DNA of 7,428 nt, from contig CALZAP010000059.1 of NCBI GenBank assembly GCA_945614335.1, positions 1 through 7,428 of the forward strand. Direction: 5' to 3'. This stretch comes from an uncultured Prevotella sp. GTDB lineage: Bacteria; Bacteroidota; Bacteroidia; Bacteroidales; Bacteroidaceae. This document shows, piece after piece, positions 7,340 to 7,428 of this stretch. Each line of letters begins with the position of its first letter. The stretch's first letter is position 1. The notes beneath the pieces were generated by a model. It did no database searches, was not told where the DNA came from, and was given only the letters and a program-made list of their open reading frames with translations. The position numbers and the translations under genes are program-made.

Positions 7340-7402
7340 ATGAAGAATGAAGAATGAAGAATGAAGAATGAAAAATGAAGAATGAAGAATGAAGAATGAA
7401 GA
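7340..7402. repeat. Tandem heptamer repeat (ATGAAGA)x9
   Basis: Nine consecutive 7-base units of ATGAAGA run without a break. Eight are perfect and the fifth (7368-7374) is ATGAAAA. One more unit lies apart at 7323-7329, just after the STAS stop, separated by ATGTCTTTAA. On the plus strand each frame meets a TGA every 21 bases, so the array does not code on that strand. On the minus strand the unit (TCTTCAT) has no stop in any frame. Such arrays can gain or lose units by slippage. The rest of 7321-7428 shows no terminator hairpin and no RNA gene that I can recognise. Confidence 0.95.
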
Positions 7403-7428
7403 ATGGCTGCGCACTATCCGCGTTTATC

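Noticed and set aside
7321..7428. Transcription terminator after the STAS gene
   Set aside because: I could not find a GC-rich inverted repeat followed by a T run; the region is dominated by the heptamer repeat.
1..7428. A bacteriocin precursor peptide with a Gly-Gly leader, CRISPR array, tRNA or insertion sequence
   Set aside because: The gaps between genes are 4 to 34 bases and the 3' end is repeat. No small Gly-Gly peptide gene, spaced repeats, tRNA-like sequence or transposase is visible. A precursor, if any, must lie outside the window.

Overview
All six genes in this window lie on the plus strand, close together (gaps of 4 to 34 bases), and read like a single operon from a member of the Bacteroidales, most likely Prevotella or a relative. 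I infer the lineage from three things: the protein style, the A-rich gene leaders without strong Shine-Dalgarno sites, and the heptamer repeat at the right edge. No taxonomic marker gene is present.

Left half (1-3588): two subunits of an NHLM/NHLP-type bacteriocin (peptide) export ABC transporter. The first is cut by the left edge, so its expected N-terminal C39 peptidase domain is not visible. It is also split by a frameshift between its membrane domain (frame 2) and its ATPase domain (frame 3). The second subunit (720 aa) is intact, with a roughly 165-residue N-terminal cytoplasmic domain, a six-helix membrane domain and a complete ATPase domain.

Right half (3613-7320): a four-gene sensory cassette. 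It encodes an exported NMT1/THI5-like substrate-binding protein with no importer partner in view. Four bases downstream is a membrane sensor phosphatase (dCache, HAMP, PP2C/SpoIIE; RsbU-like). Then come an RsbW/SpoIIAB-like anti-sigma-type ATPase and an RsbV/SpoIIAA-like STAS antagonist. This is the full set of a partner-switching pathway, but no sigma factor or other output protein is present.

The right end (7321-7428) holds no plus-strand gene. It contains an array of nine copies of the heptamer ATGAAGA, followed by about 25 unassigned bases.

Working model (inference): an extracytoplasmic ligand, perhaps delivered by the orphan binding protein, is sensed by the dCache phosphatase. The phosphatase dephosphorylates the STAS protein, which sequesters the RsbW-like protein and releases an unknown target. 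The adjacency to a peptide exporter suggests that secretion or synthesis of a peptide is what is controlled. No precursor peptide, modification enzyme or HlyD adaptor lies in the window.
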